Source: Motilimonas pumila | GTDB lineage: Bacteria; Pseudomonadota; Gammaproteobacteria; Enterobacterales; CBDFNC01 | Direction of reading: 5' to 3' | Assembly: GCF_003596335.1 (NCBI RefSeq) | Contig: NZ_QZCH01000012.1 | Span: 1-64,000, forward strand | Length of the DNA stretch: 64,000 nt | In this document: positions 27,013 through 35,552 of the stretch, one piece after another | Numbering within the stretch: the stretch's first letter is position 1 | How the letters are laid out: the number at the start of each line of letters is the position of its first letter | The notes under the pieces: model-generated | Seen by the model: only the letters and a program-made list of their open reading frames with translations | The model's database searches: none | What the model was told of the DNA's origin: nothing | Translations under genes and position numbers: made by a program

Positions 27013-27522
27013 TTATTGCGCAGGGTTATAGGGCACGGATGAGTGGTGCAAAGTGATTTTTAGCTGACCGGCATCGTCTTTGATGTATGAAAAAGAAAAC
27101 TCGACCTTAATTTCGTCGCCTTGCTGGTTGGTAAAGAAGTAGTTACCCATTGCCAGCGCAGTGGTTTGCTGAATAATGATGCCTTCATTTTCCCAGCGCA
27201 CTTTGACAAAAGGGGTTAAGGCAAAGCCACCGTCTTCTGCAATCTCGCCACCGACAAAGTAAGACAGGGCGGCAGCTTTTGTAGTTCTAAATTGTACTTT
27301 TGCTGCCAAGGTAGGTTTAAACAGTACGCCGCTCGAGTCAAAAGCGTAAAATTTGTCTATGTGGGCCTTAGCGGCTTGAATAGGATCTTTGGCTGCGCCT
27401 ATCTCGACAATGCCATTGCCCCAACCCTTTTGCGCGGCGATGACTTCCTCCTCGCGGATGCGGCAAGTCACTTTTTCGCTAAGGGGAGAAGTGGTTGTGG
27501 TCGTCGTAGCTGAAGCTGTCAT
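27013..27522 (-). CDS. NTF2/SnoaL-like protein, often annotated phosphoribosyl-AMP cyclohydrolase-like
   Basis: 169 aa, cytoplasmic, with a Thr-rich start (TTTTTTS). The chain fits a cone-shaped NTF2 fold: WGNGIVEIG near residue 34, FDSSGVLFKPT near 61, SYFVGG near 87, MGNYFFTNQQGD near 124 and the family-ending LHHSSVPY. Homologs are frequently named after cyclohydrolase, but none of the HisI zinc motifs are present, so that name is probably wrong. Single-gene unit. Function unknown. Confidence 0.75.
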   Translation of the reverse strand: MTASATTTTTTSPLSEKVTCRIREEEVIAAQKGWGNGIVEIGAAKDPIQAAKAHIDKFYAFDSSGVLFKPTLAAKVQFRTTKAAALSYFVGGEIAEDGGFALTPFVKVRWENEGIIIQQTTALAMGNYFFTNQQGDEIKVEFSFSYIKDDAGQLKITLHHSSVPYNPAQ

Positions 27523-27758
27523 GGTAAAGCGCCTTAATAAATATTTTTGTTATATTATAACAAAATGAAGTTTTATAAAGCGAGTCAGGCTGGAAATACG
27601 CGCAGCTAATACTGAGTAAACAGCCACCCAAAAATAACCTGAGGGTTCGCCTTTTCCTTGAGCGGCGCTTAATGCCGACTGGCTTGCGATTACAATGCAC
27701 GCACTTATAATAAGCCTCATCGATTGCATCGATTATCACTCACCATCAAGGAAATATT

Positions 27759-28109
27759 ATGAGTCGTCGCGTTTATGTTATTGCCCAGTTTAAAGCTAAA
27801 CCCGGTAAGGAAGCAGAGCTTTTTGAAGTGCTAAAAGCACTAGAGCCAGACTCTTTAAGAGAGCAAGGCTGTTTACAGTATTTATTAACCCGCCAAATTG
27901 ATCATCCCAGTGCGACACGCACGGACTACAGCATAGTATTTAATGAAGTATGGGAAGACGCGGAAGCATGGTCTGCCCATGGGCGAAGAAAACAAGTACA
28001 GCAGTTTTTTGAGCAACACGTACAAGCAGAAACGGGTTTAGTTGCAGACGCGATAGTGACAAGTTATACCGATGAAGGCATTAACTTCGACGCACCGGTT
28101 TATGAATAA
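27759..28109 (+). CDS. Antibiotic biosynthesis monooxygenase (ABM) domain protein
   Basis: 116 aa, a single ferredoxin-like ABM domain: YVIAQFKAKPGKEAELFEVLKAL at the start and LREQGCLQYLLTRQID, FNEVWEDAEAWSAHGRRKQV in the middle. Relatives such as YgiN oxidise quinols or act on small aromatic substrates as dimers. RBS AAGGAA before ATG. It is alone on its strand and divergent from the NTF2-like gene across 236 bases. Confidence 0.88.
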   Translation: MSRRVYVIAQFKAKPGKEAELFEVLKALEPDSLREQGCLQYLLTRQIDHPSATRTDYSIVFNEVWEDAEAWSAHGRRKQVQQFFEQHVQAETGLVADAIVTSYTDEGINFDAPVYE

Positions 28110-28196
28110 TAGCCAATGGCCAAAATGGTTTAGCCTGTTGTAACCCTACCTCCATCAATCGCTCTTAAGCTGAGCGGCCAAGGCTTAACGGTTATC

Positions 28197-28241
28197 CCCC
28201 CAAAAAACCACTGAACTTTACATGCTGTCAGTGGTTTTTGG
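28197..28241. terminator. Bidirectional terminator between the ABM and small-secreted-protein genes
   Basis: CCCAAAAAACCACTGA pairs with TCAGTGGTTTTTGGG around a loop of about 14 bases. Runs of A on the left and T on the right allow use from both converging genes. Confidence 0.8.
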
Positions 28242-28257
28242 GCTCTAATGGGCTTAA

Positions 28258-28500
28258 TTACATCTCTTTGATGACTTTGTATTTCACTGCGCGTTTTAAG
28301 CCTGAATCATTACTATTTGCTGTCTTAGACACGGCTTTTAACTTCACCGCTTTTTTTAGGCCCGAGTCGTGATGATTATTGTTGACGATTTGATCTGCCG
28401 CTTTAAGTTTGACAGCACCTTTAATAAGGCCATCAGCGTTGGCTGCAAACATAGGACCGATAGCAAAAGTTAGGGCGATAATGGCAGTTAATTTTTTCAT
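28258..28500 (-). CDS. Small secreted basic triple-repeat protein, copy 2
   Basis: 80 aa, the paralog of 14348-14590. Five residues differ (positions 4, 6, 11, one in the HNDS/HHDS linker, one N/K), while the DNA differs at roughly one base in five, mostly at third positions. This pattern means old duplication with strong selection on the protein. Signal peptide to ANA, then GLIKGAVKLKA, GLKKAVKLKAV and GLKRAVKYKVIKE repeats. The gene is transcribed alone from a conserved promoter and ends at the bidirectional terminator. Function unknown. Confidence 0.87.
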   Translation of the reverse strand: MKKLTAIIALTFAIGPMFAANADGLIKGAVKLKAADQIVNNNHHDSGLKKAVKLKAVSKTANSNDSGLKRAVKYKVIKEM

Positions 28501-28573
28501 GGTGACCTCATCTTGGTATGGCTGTTTCGGAAACGTGTCAGTTATGTTTTGCTGACTTCGTTTTGATGAGTTA

Positions 28574-28615
28574 ACTATACGTCGGCATTAGGTATTAAAG
28601 TTACCATTTGGTGAC
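28574..28615 (-). promoter_or_regulatory. Promoter and operator-like dyad of secreted repeat protein copy 2
   Basis: On the minus strand, GTCACC-N4-GGTAAC (28600-28615) overlaps AACTTT (28597-28602); TATAGT (28574-28579) follows after 17 bases. Dyad, hexamers and spacing equal those of copy 1, and the downstream stretch GTTAACTCATCAAAACGAAG is also shared. Confidence 0.6.
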
Positions 28616-28721
28616 ACTGATGTTTGCTGTTGTTTAACTGCTTTGCTCGCGTGTGCATAAGTGATCTTTTCTTTGCTTTGGGCGGTAACCTCTAATATTA
28701 AGAATAAAAATTGGGTTGCTT

Positions 28722-29138
28722 ATGGCTTTGTCTGATTGGTTATGTGGTTTAACTTTGATGGGAGTGAGCATCAGTGCACAAGCTGAAAAGCTTGAAACTC
28801 TGGCTTCTTTGCAGTGGTCTGCCAGGGTCATAGTGGTGTGGTCGGAACAAGACCCTCGCGCGACCATTGACCTGCTAAATCAAGAGCAAGCCTATTTGGA
28901 TGAGCGTCATGTGGTGTGGTTTGTGGTGCACAAAGCAAAGTTGCTCAGTAATTATGGCGGCGAAATAGCGCCCAACTTTGTTGCTAACTTAAACCGAATG
29001 TACCCGCAAGAGAAAGGGGCGGTATGGTTAATAGGAAAAGATGGCGGGGTTAAACAGACCGCTCAAGCACTGAATTTGGACGCCATTTATGGTCAGATAG
29101 ACGCGATGCCGATGCGCCAAAGAGAAATGCAGCGCTAG
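28722..29138 (+). CDS. DUF4174-domain exported protein
   Basis: 138 aa from ATG 28722 with a signal peptide ending near SAQA. The DUF4174 core has WSARVIVVWSEQDP, the middle LDERHVVWFVV and the end VWLIGKDGGVKQ, a thioredoxin-like arrangement without the CxxC pair. These proteins are periplasmic and uncharacterised. The ribosome site is weak. The stop codon lies in the loop of a hairpin (29126-29150) that probably ends the transcript. Confidence 0.8.
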   Translation: MALSDWLCGLTLMGVSISAQAEKLETLASLQWSARVIVVWSEQDPRATIDLLNQEQAYLDERHVVWFVVHKAKLLSNYGGEIAPNFVANLNRMYPQEKGAVWLIGKDGGVKQTAQALNLDAIYGQIDAMPMRQREMQR

Positions 29139-29150
29139 GCGCGCTGCATT
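29126..29150 (+). terminator. Hairpin over the DUF4174 stop codon
   Basis: AATGCAGCGC and GCGCTGCATT flank the loop TAGGC, which contains the stop codon. The stem is perfect over 10 bases, but no T run follows, so it may protect the 3' end or pause transcription. Confidence 0.45.
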
Positions 29151-29209
29151 CGAGTTGAGGCTTTACCTTGACGGCCCTGAGCACCTTACAGACCGAACTA
29201 ATTCGGCCA

Positions 29210-31264
29210 CTACAGGCGGGTAATGCGGGTGTCGCTATGACCGTTTTCAATCAGATCGTCAGCTCCTTGATACGCCGCGTCTTGGTTGGGGTAAAACGCT
29301 TGTAAATATTCCGCTAACGCATCTTGTTCAGTGCCGGTTGGCGCAAAGTCAGAGTAGGCCGGGTCTTGCGTTAATCCCTGACTTAACGGAGTTTGATTAG
29401 CACAATCGTCACCGTCACAAGGGAAAGGATAACCATCTCCTCCTTGGCCAATATATCCCAATGTCACTAAGGTAAAGGTGCGTTCAACATCGCCTTGTAG
29501 CTCGCCATTAATGACCACTTCGTCGTCTGGCTCATCGCGATGACTCAAGACGGTTAAGTGTTGAATACGCATGCCAGACGTCACCACTTCACCGCTGCTT
29601 TCATCTATTTCCCGCGCGTGTTGCTGAGGGTCAAAACTAAAGCTAAGGCCGGCCACTTGTGGGAAACGGCCTCCGCCGTAACCGCTAACATCATCAGCTG
29701 CAACGGCTGCCACGCTGTGCTCTAACAGGCTTTTTAGCTCGGCTGCGCTGACTGTCATTGTCACTAAATCGTTGTTAAAGGCTAGTGATGTTTGAATATC
29801 AAATTGTGAAATATCGCCGCTTGCTTTGCCCGCCGCAGGGAACTCTGCTGTGGCAAAGTAACGAATATCATCAGGGTTAGTCGAGCCTGCTGGATACCGT
29901 TTTTGGCCGATTTCAGCACGAATGCCGCCACCGTTTTTAATCGCGATACGGGTATTCGGATCAGCTAACTGGGCGTACCAAAGATTAGCATCAGCCGTTA
30001 AATTACCTAGATTGGTTTCTTGGCTGCGCACGTCAGCGCGAATGCCATTTAAAAAAACCGCTGAGTTACCGAGTATATTGCTTTCTGATGCCACAATAAC
30101 GTCACTCATAGCGCTGGCAATTGCCGTTACTTGGCTGTTCTCTTCTCCACCTAACTCGGCGGCTTTTTCTGCTGAACTAGCAATCGCACCACTTTCATTT
30201 TCATCTATGCTAGCCGTCACTAATAAGCCATTATTGTCAAACTCAACCACTAAACGCCCCAAGTATTTGTAGTCGCCATCGACGTTCACTAATGCGACCG
30301 GCTCTGCACTGGCTGACTCTAATAATAGGGGGTAAGTTTCTGCTGCGTTATCTCCTGGCCATAATGTATCTTGGCTATCAGCCATTAAGGTGTTAGAGCC
30401 TCCGGCCACTATAATATCGACGTCTTGCAACAAGCCAGCTAATGCTTTTTCAACCGCAATATCTTGCATATGAGCTAACAGGATTATTTTGTCGACGCCA
30501 GTTGCCGTGAGGGCATCAACTTGCGCTTGGATCAGGGCCGCGAGCGCTTCGTTGGCATCACTTAACGGCAATACTGCCACATCCCCGGTTGAGGTTATCA
30601 CCTCTTGGGTTGGCGTTGTTGCACCCACAATGCCAATGGTTTGGCCATTAACAGTGACTAAGGTGCTCGCAGTTAACGATTGTCCGAGCTCTTCAGCGTA
30701 TTGCCCCGCTGCTTCAACTAACCCCTGAGTGTTTTCGTCAGTGCTGAAGTCGAGGTTGCTACTCAGGTAAGGAAACGCAGCGCCAGGATAACTGTTATCT
30801 ATGCTAATGATACTGGCAAATTCTTCTGGGCCACCATCCATGTCGTGATTGCCTACCGCAGAGGCTTGCAAGCCCATCGCGTTTAGCATGGCAATATCGC
30901 CTCTGGCGACGCCCGGCTCGTTGACCCCGGCTACATTAGAGAAGCGTTCGTCGGCGCTGGCATCGTAACGCGATCCGGGAATGTAGTTATCACCCGAGCT
31001 CACAAATAAGCTGTTTTCAGGGTAGAGCAAGCGAGCGGCATTAAGGTTGCGTGCGAGGTAGGGGGCATTATCGATGACCCGTGCGTTAGAGCCATCCATA
31101 TCGGCCACATGCAAGAGCTGCAGTTTAAAGTAGTTGGTGCTGATATCTTCGGATGCGCTTTTGTCGTCTGAGCCGCTAGAGCCGCAGCCCATTAGCCCCA
31201 AGGTAATGACACTGACTGCAACGCATGGGCGCAGAGCTTTACTGAGATGAGATAATTGAAACAT
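29210..31264 (-). CDS. 5'-nucleotidase / metallophosphoesterase lipoprotein (UshA/NadN-like)
   Basis: 684 aa. Lipobox LMGC near residue 27, then SSGSDD. The N-terminal calcineurin-like phosphoesterase domain shows FKLQLLHVADMDG, FVSSGDNYIPG, AVGNHDMDGG and LLAHMQDI, the metal-binding series of this family (the usual D-x-H is D-x-D here). The C-terminal 5'-nucleotidase domain has IAIKNGGGIRAEIG and the substrate aromatic region. Such enzymes hydrolyse extracellular nucleotides for salvage. Longer than UshA (550 aa) owing to inserts. Single-gene unit. Confidence 0.9.
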   Translation of the reverse strand: MFQLSHLSKALRPCVAVSVITLGLMGCGSSGSDDKSASEDISTNYFKLQLLHVADMDGSNARVIDNAPYLARNLNAARLLYPENSLFVSSGDNYIPGSRYDASADERFSNVAGVNEPGVARGDIAMLNAMGLQASAVGNHDMDGGPEEFASIISIDNSYPGAAFPYLSSNLDFSTDENTQGLVEAAGQYAEELGQSLTASTLVTVNGQTIGIVGATTPTQEVITSTGDVAVLPLSDANEALAALIQAQVDALTATGVDKIILLAHMQDIAVEKALAGLLQDVDIIVAGGSNTLMADSQDTLWPGDNAAETYPLLLESASAEPVALVNVDGDYKYLGRLVVEFDNNGLLVTASIDENESGAIASSAEKAAELGGEENSQVTAIASAMSDVIVASESNILGNSAVFLNGIRADVRSQETNLGNLTADANLWYAQLADPNTRIAIKNGGGIRAEIGQKRYPAGSTNPDDIRYFATAEFPAAGKASGDISQFDIQTSLAFNNDLVTMTVSAAELKSLLEHSVAAVAADDVSGYGGGRFPQVAGLSFSFDPQQHAREIDESSGEVVTSGMRIQHLTVLSHRDEPDDEVVINGELQGDVERTFTLVTLGYIGQGGDGYPFPCDGDDCANQTPLSQGLTQDPAYSDFAPTGTEQDALAEYLQAFYPNQDAAYQGADDLIENGHSDTRITRL

Positions 31265-31512
31265 GCTACCTGTCCTTGATGACTCAGAGTGAGTCGAAGT
31301 CTTTGAACGGTTAATATTCCAACCTCAGATGACAGAGATATGAAAATGCAGTGCGGTGAGCGCTAAAAAGATTGTGTAACGAACAAGATGAGTAGCCTCT
31401 CGTTGTTAAGTATTGCCTTGAGTATCTGCTTAATACTGGTAGGTCAACAACGATGTGGCGATGAGCTGGCCACAGCGTTGTTGCCATTGATTGTTATGAT
31501 AAGCCGCTGCTT

Positions 31513-32898
31513 TTATTTATCTTTTCCTTGCCACTGGGCCCAAGGGTTATCACCGCCTGATGAGGGAGCTTTTTGGGGGGATGTTTTGTGTTTGGGCGCA
31601 GCGCTGTGATTTGAAGGTTTGGCCTTATTTCGATCGCCCTCTGGCTGGCTTTTTTCTGATGCTGCTTGACTGCGTTTGCTTGCTTTCGCTGTGGTTTTAT
31701 CTTGGCTCGCTTTCGCTGCTGGCTTGCGTTTAGGCTGATAATTTAAAATAGACACAGGCACGACTTTTTTCGGTTCAAAACCTTCAACCACTCTGCGCTC
31801 GATCAAGTGGCCCAGTTTACTTTCAATGGCGCACAGGTTTTTAAAATCATCTTTCGAGACAAACGAAATGGCTTCGCCAGATAATCCCGCACGGCCTGTT
31901 CTGCCGATACGATGCACATAGTCGTCAGCTTGATCTGGCAGATCGTAGTTAATCACGTGGTTAAGTTCGGCGATATCAATGCCACGGGAAGCAAGCCCGG
32001 TGGCGATGAGTATCTTCACTTTACCGGCTTTAAATTGCTTGAGCAGCTGCTCGCGATTGGCTTGACTGCGGCCACTGTGGAAGGCTTCTGCAGCAATGCC
32101 GCGTTTTTCCAGTTGACTCACCAACTTGGCAGCGCCGTGCTTGGTTTGAATAAAAATCAGCAATTGCGGGAATTGGTGCTGCTGAATTAAATGGCTTAGC
32201 AGCGCAGATTTTTTGTCTTTATCAACCGTGATTAACCATTGTTCAATGCCTTTTGCCGCCACTTGCTGCTGGGCAATATTAATCTCTTGGGGTGATTGCA
32301 TCGCCGTTTTGGCCAGAAAGCGTACACCGTCAGGTAAGGTGGCAGAAAAAAGTAAGGTTTGTTTTTGCTCTGGCAAGCGCGCCATGATTTTATTGATGGC
32401 TTCAATAAAGCCCATGTCGAGCATGCGGTCTGCTTCATCCAGTACCAAATGCGTGAGCTGGTCAAAATGTACCGCGCGTTGGTGCATCATGTCTAACAGG
32501 CGACCTGGGGTCGCTACAAGAATATGCGTGCCTTCAATGAGCTGTTGCTTTTGCGGCGCAATGTCTACCCCGCCGTACATGGCCAGTGAAGTCAGGTTCA
32601 TGCCTTGGCTGTATAGGTCGATTTTTTGTTGAACCTGTTGCGCGAGCTCTCTGGTTGGCACCAATATCAGTGCTCGCACTCGCTTAGCGCGGTGCTCGGG
32701 AGCTTGGCTAATTAATTGCAATAAAGGTAATACAAAGCTGGCCGTTTTACCTGTGCCCGTTTGCGCGCATGCCAGCAGATCTTTACCTGCTAATACCACA
32801 GGGATCGCTTGGCTTTGGATCTCCGTCGGCTGTTGGTAATCAAGGCTGGTTAAATGTTGGCATAGATCAGACTCTAAGCCCAAAGATGAAAATGACAT
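31513..32898 (-). CDS. DEAD-box ATP-dependent RNA helicase, RhlE-like
   Basis: 461 aa from ATG 32898; GAGAG precedes it. All helicase motifs are present: Q motif (YQQPTEIQSQAIP), I (ACAQTGTGKTASF), Ia (VPTRELAQQ), II (DEAD), III (SAT), V (ATGLASRGID) and VI (HRIGRTGRAG). A basic, low-complexity tail of about 95 residues (Lys/Ala/Ser/Gln-rich) follows, typical for RNA binding in RhlE/SrmB-type helicases. It acts in ribosome assembly or mRNA turnover. The exact paralog group is uncertain. Confidence 0.92.
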   Translation of the reverse strand: MSFSSLGLESDLCQHLTSLDYQQPTEIQSQAIPVVLAGKDLLACAQTGTGKTASFVLPLLQLISQAPEHRAKRVRALILVPTRELAQQVQQKIDLYSQGMNLTSLAMYGGVDIAPQKQQLIEGTHILVATPGRLLDMMHQRAVHFDQLTHLVLDEADRMLDMGFIEAINKIMARLPEQKQTLLFSATLPDGVRFLAKTAMQSPQEINIAQQQVAAKGIEQWLITVDKDKKSALLSHLIQQHQFPQLLIFIQTKHGAAKLVSQLEKRGIAAEAFHSGRSQANREQLLKQFKAGKVKILIATGLASRGIDIAELNHVINYDLPDQADDYVHRIGRTGRAGLSGEAISFVSKDDFKNLCAIESKLGHLIERRVVEGFEPKKVVPVSILNYQPKRKPAAKASQDKTTAKASKRSQAASEKSQPEGDRNKAKPSNHSAAPKHKTSPQKAPSSGGDNPWAQWQGKDK

Positions 32899-33285
32899 GG
32901 CGCTCTCGTTAGCGGTTAGCACAATGGGCAGATCATACCGGTTATCGCCTTAAAAGGCGAAGTGAACCTAGCGTCGTAAGCCAATAAAATCTGATCGAAA
33001 CAATTAAGCTCGCTTTTTTATCGTCTATTGAGTTAATAGCGAGTTGTAGCTTAACTCGTTAGTGCCCCTTTCATTGCTAGCGATGACCAACCTCATAAAT
33101 CACAGTGAGTTAATTTAACTTATTTTTTCTTATCTATGTGATTTTTAGTATTTTACTGTCTGACCACTTTCTATCTTTTTTCTAGCTACTTAACTCAGGT
33201 TTCAAGTCTCATTATAGATTTATAACCATTGAATGGGCCCAGTGATTAAGTGCAATATCTAGGAAAACACAATCACGGATCAAGT
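32899..33285. other. AT-rich intergenic region before the KAP NTPase
   Basis: 387 bases without a gene. It holds the promoter side of the helicase gene, a hairpin GAGTTAA...TTAACTC near 33030-33057, and then an AT-rich stretch (33110-33200) suited to the KAP promoter. No ORF or repeat family is recognised. Confidence 0.5.
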
Positions 33286-34725
33286 ATGTCTGACTTAATA
33301 AACCAAGCAAAGTATGCCAACTGGAAAGACACTCATACATTTGAAAGCTGTAGGCTAAATCGACAAGAGTATGGTGAGTTTCTTGCTGATTACCTAATAG
33401 GAGAACACTATGGATTTGTTCTCAACATCGACGGTTCTTGGGGGGCTGGGAAAACCGAGTTTCTGAAAAGACTATATTCAATGCTACTCAAGCGAAACCA
33501 CCCTACAGTGTACATCGATGCTTGGGAAAGTGATTTTTCAAAAGTTCCACTGAGTGTTGTGGCAAGTGAGCTAATCAAGCAACTTGAACTATTTTGTACT
33601 GATGAGGAAAGTGATGCTGATTGGAAAAAAACTAAAAAGCACTTAGGTGCGCTGTTAAAGTCTTCAATAACAGGCATCGCAGGTGCGGTTTCTTTAGCAA
33701 CGTCAGGCACCGTTGTAGGTGCTACAGCCATTCAACCACTATTAGCACTTATCAATGATCCTGAGTCATTGACCGAAAAAGTTGCTAAAGATCACGCTGA
33801 GCAAGTACAAGCCATTGTTGATGTGAGAGCGTCATTAAGTGAAATAGCAGTAACTCTCAAAGAAAAGTATGAGTTAGAGTTACCAATAGTTGTCTTAATC
33901 GACGAGTTAGACAGGTGTAGACCTAGCTACTCCATCGAAATGCTTGAGGTGGTAAAACACTTCTTCGCTACAGAAGGATTGGTGTTTGCTATTGCTACTG
34001 ATACTGGGCAACTTTGTCACTCGATAAAGGCTGTATATGGGCAAGATTTTGATTCGTTGCAATATCTGAAACGTTTTTTCAACCGACGCATTAGTCTCCC
34101 TAAACCAGAGATAGCAACTTACATAAACAGTTTAGATTTAAGTTTTTTGAAACTAGATGGTGTTGAACTATTCCCTCTAAGCAACGCTAAATTCAGCTAC
34201 ATTGTTGAAAGACTTGCAACCGCATATAGATTACAAATGAGAGACATTGATCAACTGCTTCACAAAGTAAATGCTTGTCTCAAAACTGCATCAGCTACAA
34301 AAGCTAGAACAGGTGAAACACAATATATAAACGTTCCAGCTTTGATTGTGGGACTAATAGAGCATGACCGAGATTATGCTAGCTTCAATGATAGAGGTCG
34401 AAACAATCCCATATTCGATAAACCATCAGATACTTCTATTAACTGGTGCTCTGATCTTTCAATGAGTGATTACATCGAAGCAGTCATGAAGTATACGATT
34501 CTGTTAGATAAAGAACGTGAAGATGAGTTTGGAGAAGCGACAACGCAAACTAAGCTACCAAACAGCAGAGAGGACTTTATTCATCCTGAATCGCCAAACC
34601 ACGAACGAACTCTGTTCTTCCAAGATTTGGAAAATCATGCACGTCACTTCAATGGACATGATAAAAAATACTGGCTTTGGGAGCATTATAAGAGAGTCAT
34701 TGAGCTTGCGGGAAATATTGACTAG
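33286..34725 (+). CDS. KAP-family P-loop NTPase
   Basis: 479 aa from ATG 33286 (MSDLINQ). Walker A is GSWGAGKTEF at 50-58, and Walker B with the KAP signature is IVVLIDELDRCRP at 201-213. A hydrophobic segment (126-155) lies between them, the membrane insertion common in KAP proteins, so it is likely inner-membrane anchored. The C-terminal half is helical. F-plasmid PifA, which excludes phage T7, belongs to this family, so a role in phage exclusion is possible. The gene stands alone in an AT-rich segment with codon use (AGA, ATA, AAA) unlike its neighbours, suggesting transfer. No partner gene is visible. Confidence 0.85.
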   Translation: MSDLINQAKYANWKDTHTFESCRLNRQEYGEFLADYLIGEHYGFVLNIDGSWGAGKTEFLKRLYSMLLKRNHPTVYIDAWESDFSKVPLSVVASELIKQLELFCTDEESDADWKKTKKHLGALLKSSITGIAGAVSLATSGTVVGATAIQPLLALINDPESLTEKVAKDHAEQVQAIVDVRASLSEIAVTLKEKYELELPIVVLIDELDRCRPSYSIEMLEVVKHFFATEGLVFAIATDTGQLCHSIKAVYGQDFDSLQYLKRFFNRRISLPKPEIATYINSLDLSFLKLDGVELFPLSNAKFSYIVERLATAYRLQMRDIDQLLHKVNACLKTASATKARTGETQYINVPALIVGLIEHDRDYASFNDRGRNNPIFDKPSDTSINWCSDLSMSDYIEAVMKYTILLDKEREDEFGEATTQTKLPNSREDFIHPESPNHERTLFFQDLENHARHFNGHDKKYWLWEHYKRVIELAGNID

Positions 34726-35044
34726 CTCTTGTAGTGGAATAGTAAATTTGGTCATATAGTCTGATGCTCTGCAATACCAAAGATAATCCGCCAATAGCTG
34801 ATATTGTGAAGACATATAAAATGTCTCTGTCCAAAACTCCGTCAGAGCTGAGCAAGTGTTTCTGTAAATTTTGGTGCGCTTAGAAATCCAACTCGATCTA
34901 AAATGATCAATTTGAGTTGTAGGATTGCTTAATGCTGCCAATTCCAATTCCAAGTGCAAAAGCGATCAATCTTTATCGTCTTCTGATACCTACTCGTTAG
35001 CTTGAAAAGGCACCACTAAAAAGTGCCTTTTCAACATCTTGTTA
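34726..35044. other. Gene-poor stretch after the KAP gene
   Basis: 319 bases. A minus-strand open frame (34555-34959) runs antisense to the KAP 3' end and has no ribosome site, so I reject it. The only clear structure is the terminator at 35005-35031. Confidence 0.5.
35005..35031. terminator. Terminator between the KAP gene and the 2-TM protein gene
   Basis: AAAAGGCAC and GTGCCTTTT flank a nine-base loop. A and T runs on the two sides let it end transcripts from both converging genes. Confidence 0.8.
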
Positions 35045-35470
35045 TTAAATTTGGGGATTTGGGCGACTTATTTTCAATGTGCTTTTTAGTATGTTCACTT
35101 GCTCCTCAAACCTGGTTTTTTCTTGGTCGGAAAAGGTTTTGGCCACGTTGACCCATTGTTTTCCGGTTTCATCGATATGCATAAATTCGATTTGCAGTGC
35201 GTATTTTGCGCTGCTGACAAAACCAAGCCCTAAACCGATAGCTGCCAATAAAGCGAGCAGAGAATAGTAAAACTCTGTGCTGAAGTGAAAGCACATGGCA
35301 AAAAAGCCAAACACGCCAAACGACACTGCAAGCCAAAATGCCATAAAGCCAAGGTTATCCATTAGCGACATTTTCTTTAGGCGCACACCGTGAATTTTAG
35401 CCAGTGGGTAGCGGTCATTATTAAACTGAAAATGGTCGTTATCGATTTTAAAACTGGCTGACTTTAACAT
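35045..35470 (-). CDS. Two-helix membrane protein, possibly DUF6232-like
   Basis: 141 aa from ATG 35470, because a perfect AAAGGAG lies nine bases before it; the longer reading to 35503 lacks a ribosome site. A short N-terminal beta region (FQFNNDRYPLAKIHGVRL) is followed by two membrane helices at about 45-68 and 73-95 and a C-terminal domain with a heptad-like helix (SDQEKTRFEEQVNILKS). This pattern recalls DUF6232 proteins, but I am not certain. A 21-base palindrome lies 25 bases upstream of the start, probably an operator. Confidence 0.65.
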   Translation of the reverse strand: MLKSASFKIDNDHFQFNNDRYPLAKIHGVRLKKMSLMDNLGFMAFWLAVSFGVFGFFAMCFHFSTEFYYSLLALLAAIGLGLGFVSSAKYALQIEFMHIDETGKQWVNVAKTFSDQEKTRFEEQVNILKSTLKISRPNPQI

Positions 35471-35494
35471 CACAGGCCACTCCTTTATTGTGAT

Positions 35495-35552
35495 TTTAGA
35501 CATATTATGTCTAAAGGTTTTAATAAAAATAGAATTTAAGGCATATTATGTC
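35495..35552. promoter_or_regulatory. Operator-like palindrome with a second half-copy
   Basis: TTTAGACATA-T-TATGTCTAAA (35495-35515) is a perfect 21-base dyad. The 11-base core CATATTATGTC recurs at 35542-35552, 41 bases away, about four helical turns. Both lie upstream of the 2-TM protein start at 35470, a layout fit for a cooperative repressor. Confidence 0.5.

Noticed and set aside
31388..31609. 73-aa hydrophobic plus-strand frame after the helicase gene
   Set aside because: It overlaps the helicase 3' end antisense and has no family likeness.
34555..34959. 134-aa minus-strand frame at the KAP 3' end
   Set aside because: Half of it is antisense to KAP; no start signal.
33054..35000. ACTCGTTAG copies as integron attC or transposon target duplications around KAP
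   Set aside because: The cores do not match the GTTRRRY/RYYYAAC pair, and a 9-base match over this distance can be chance.
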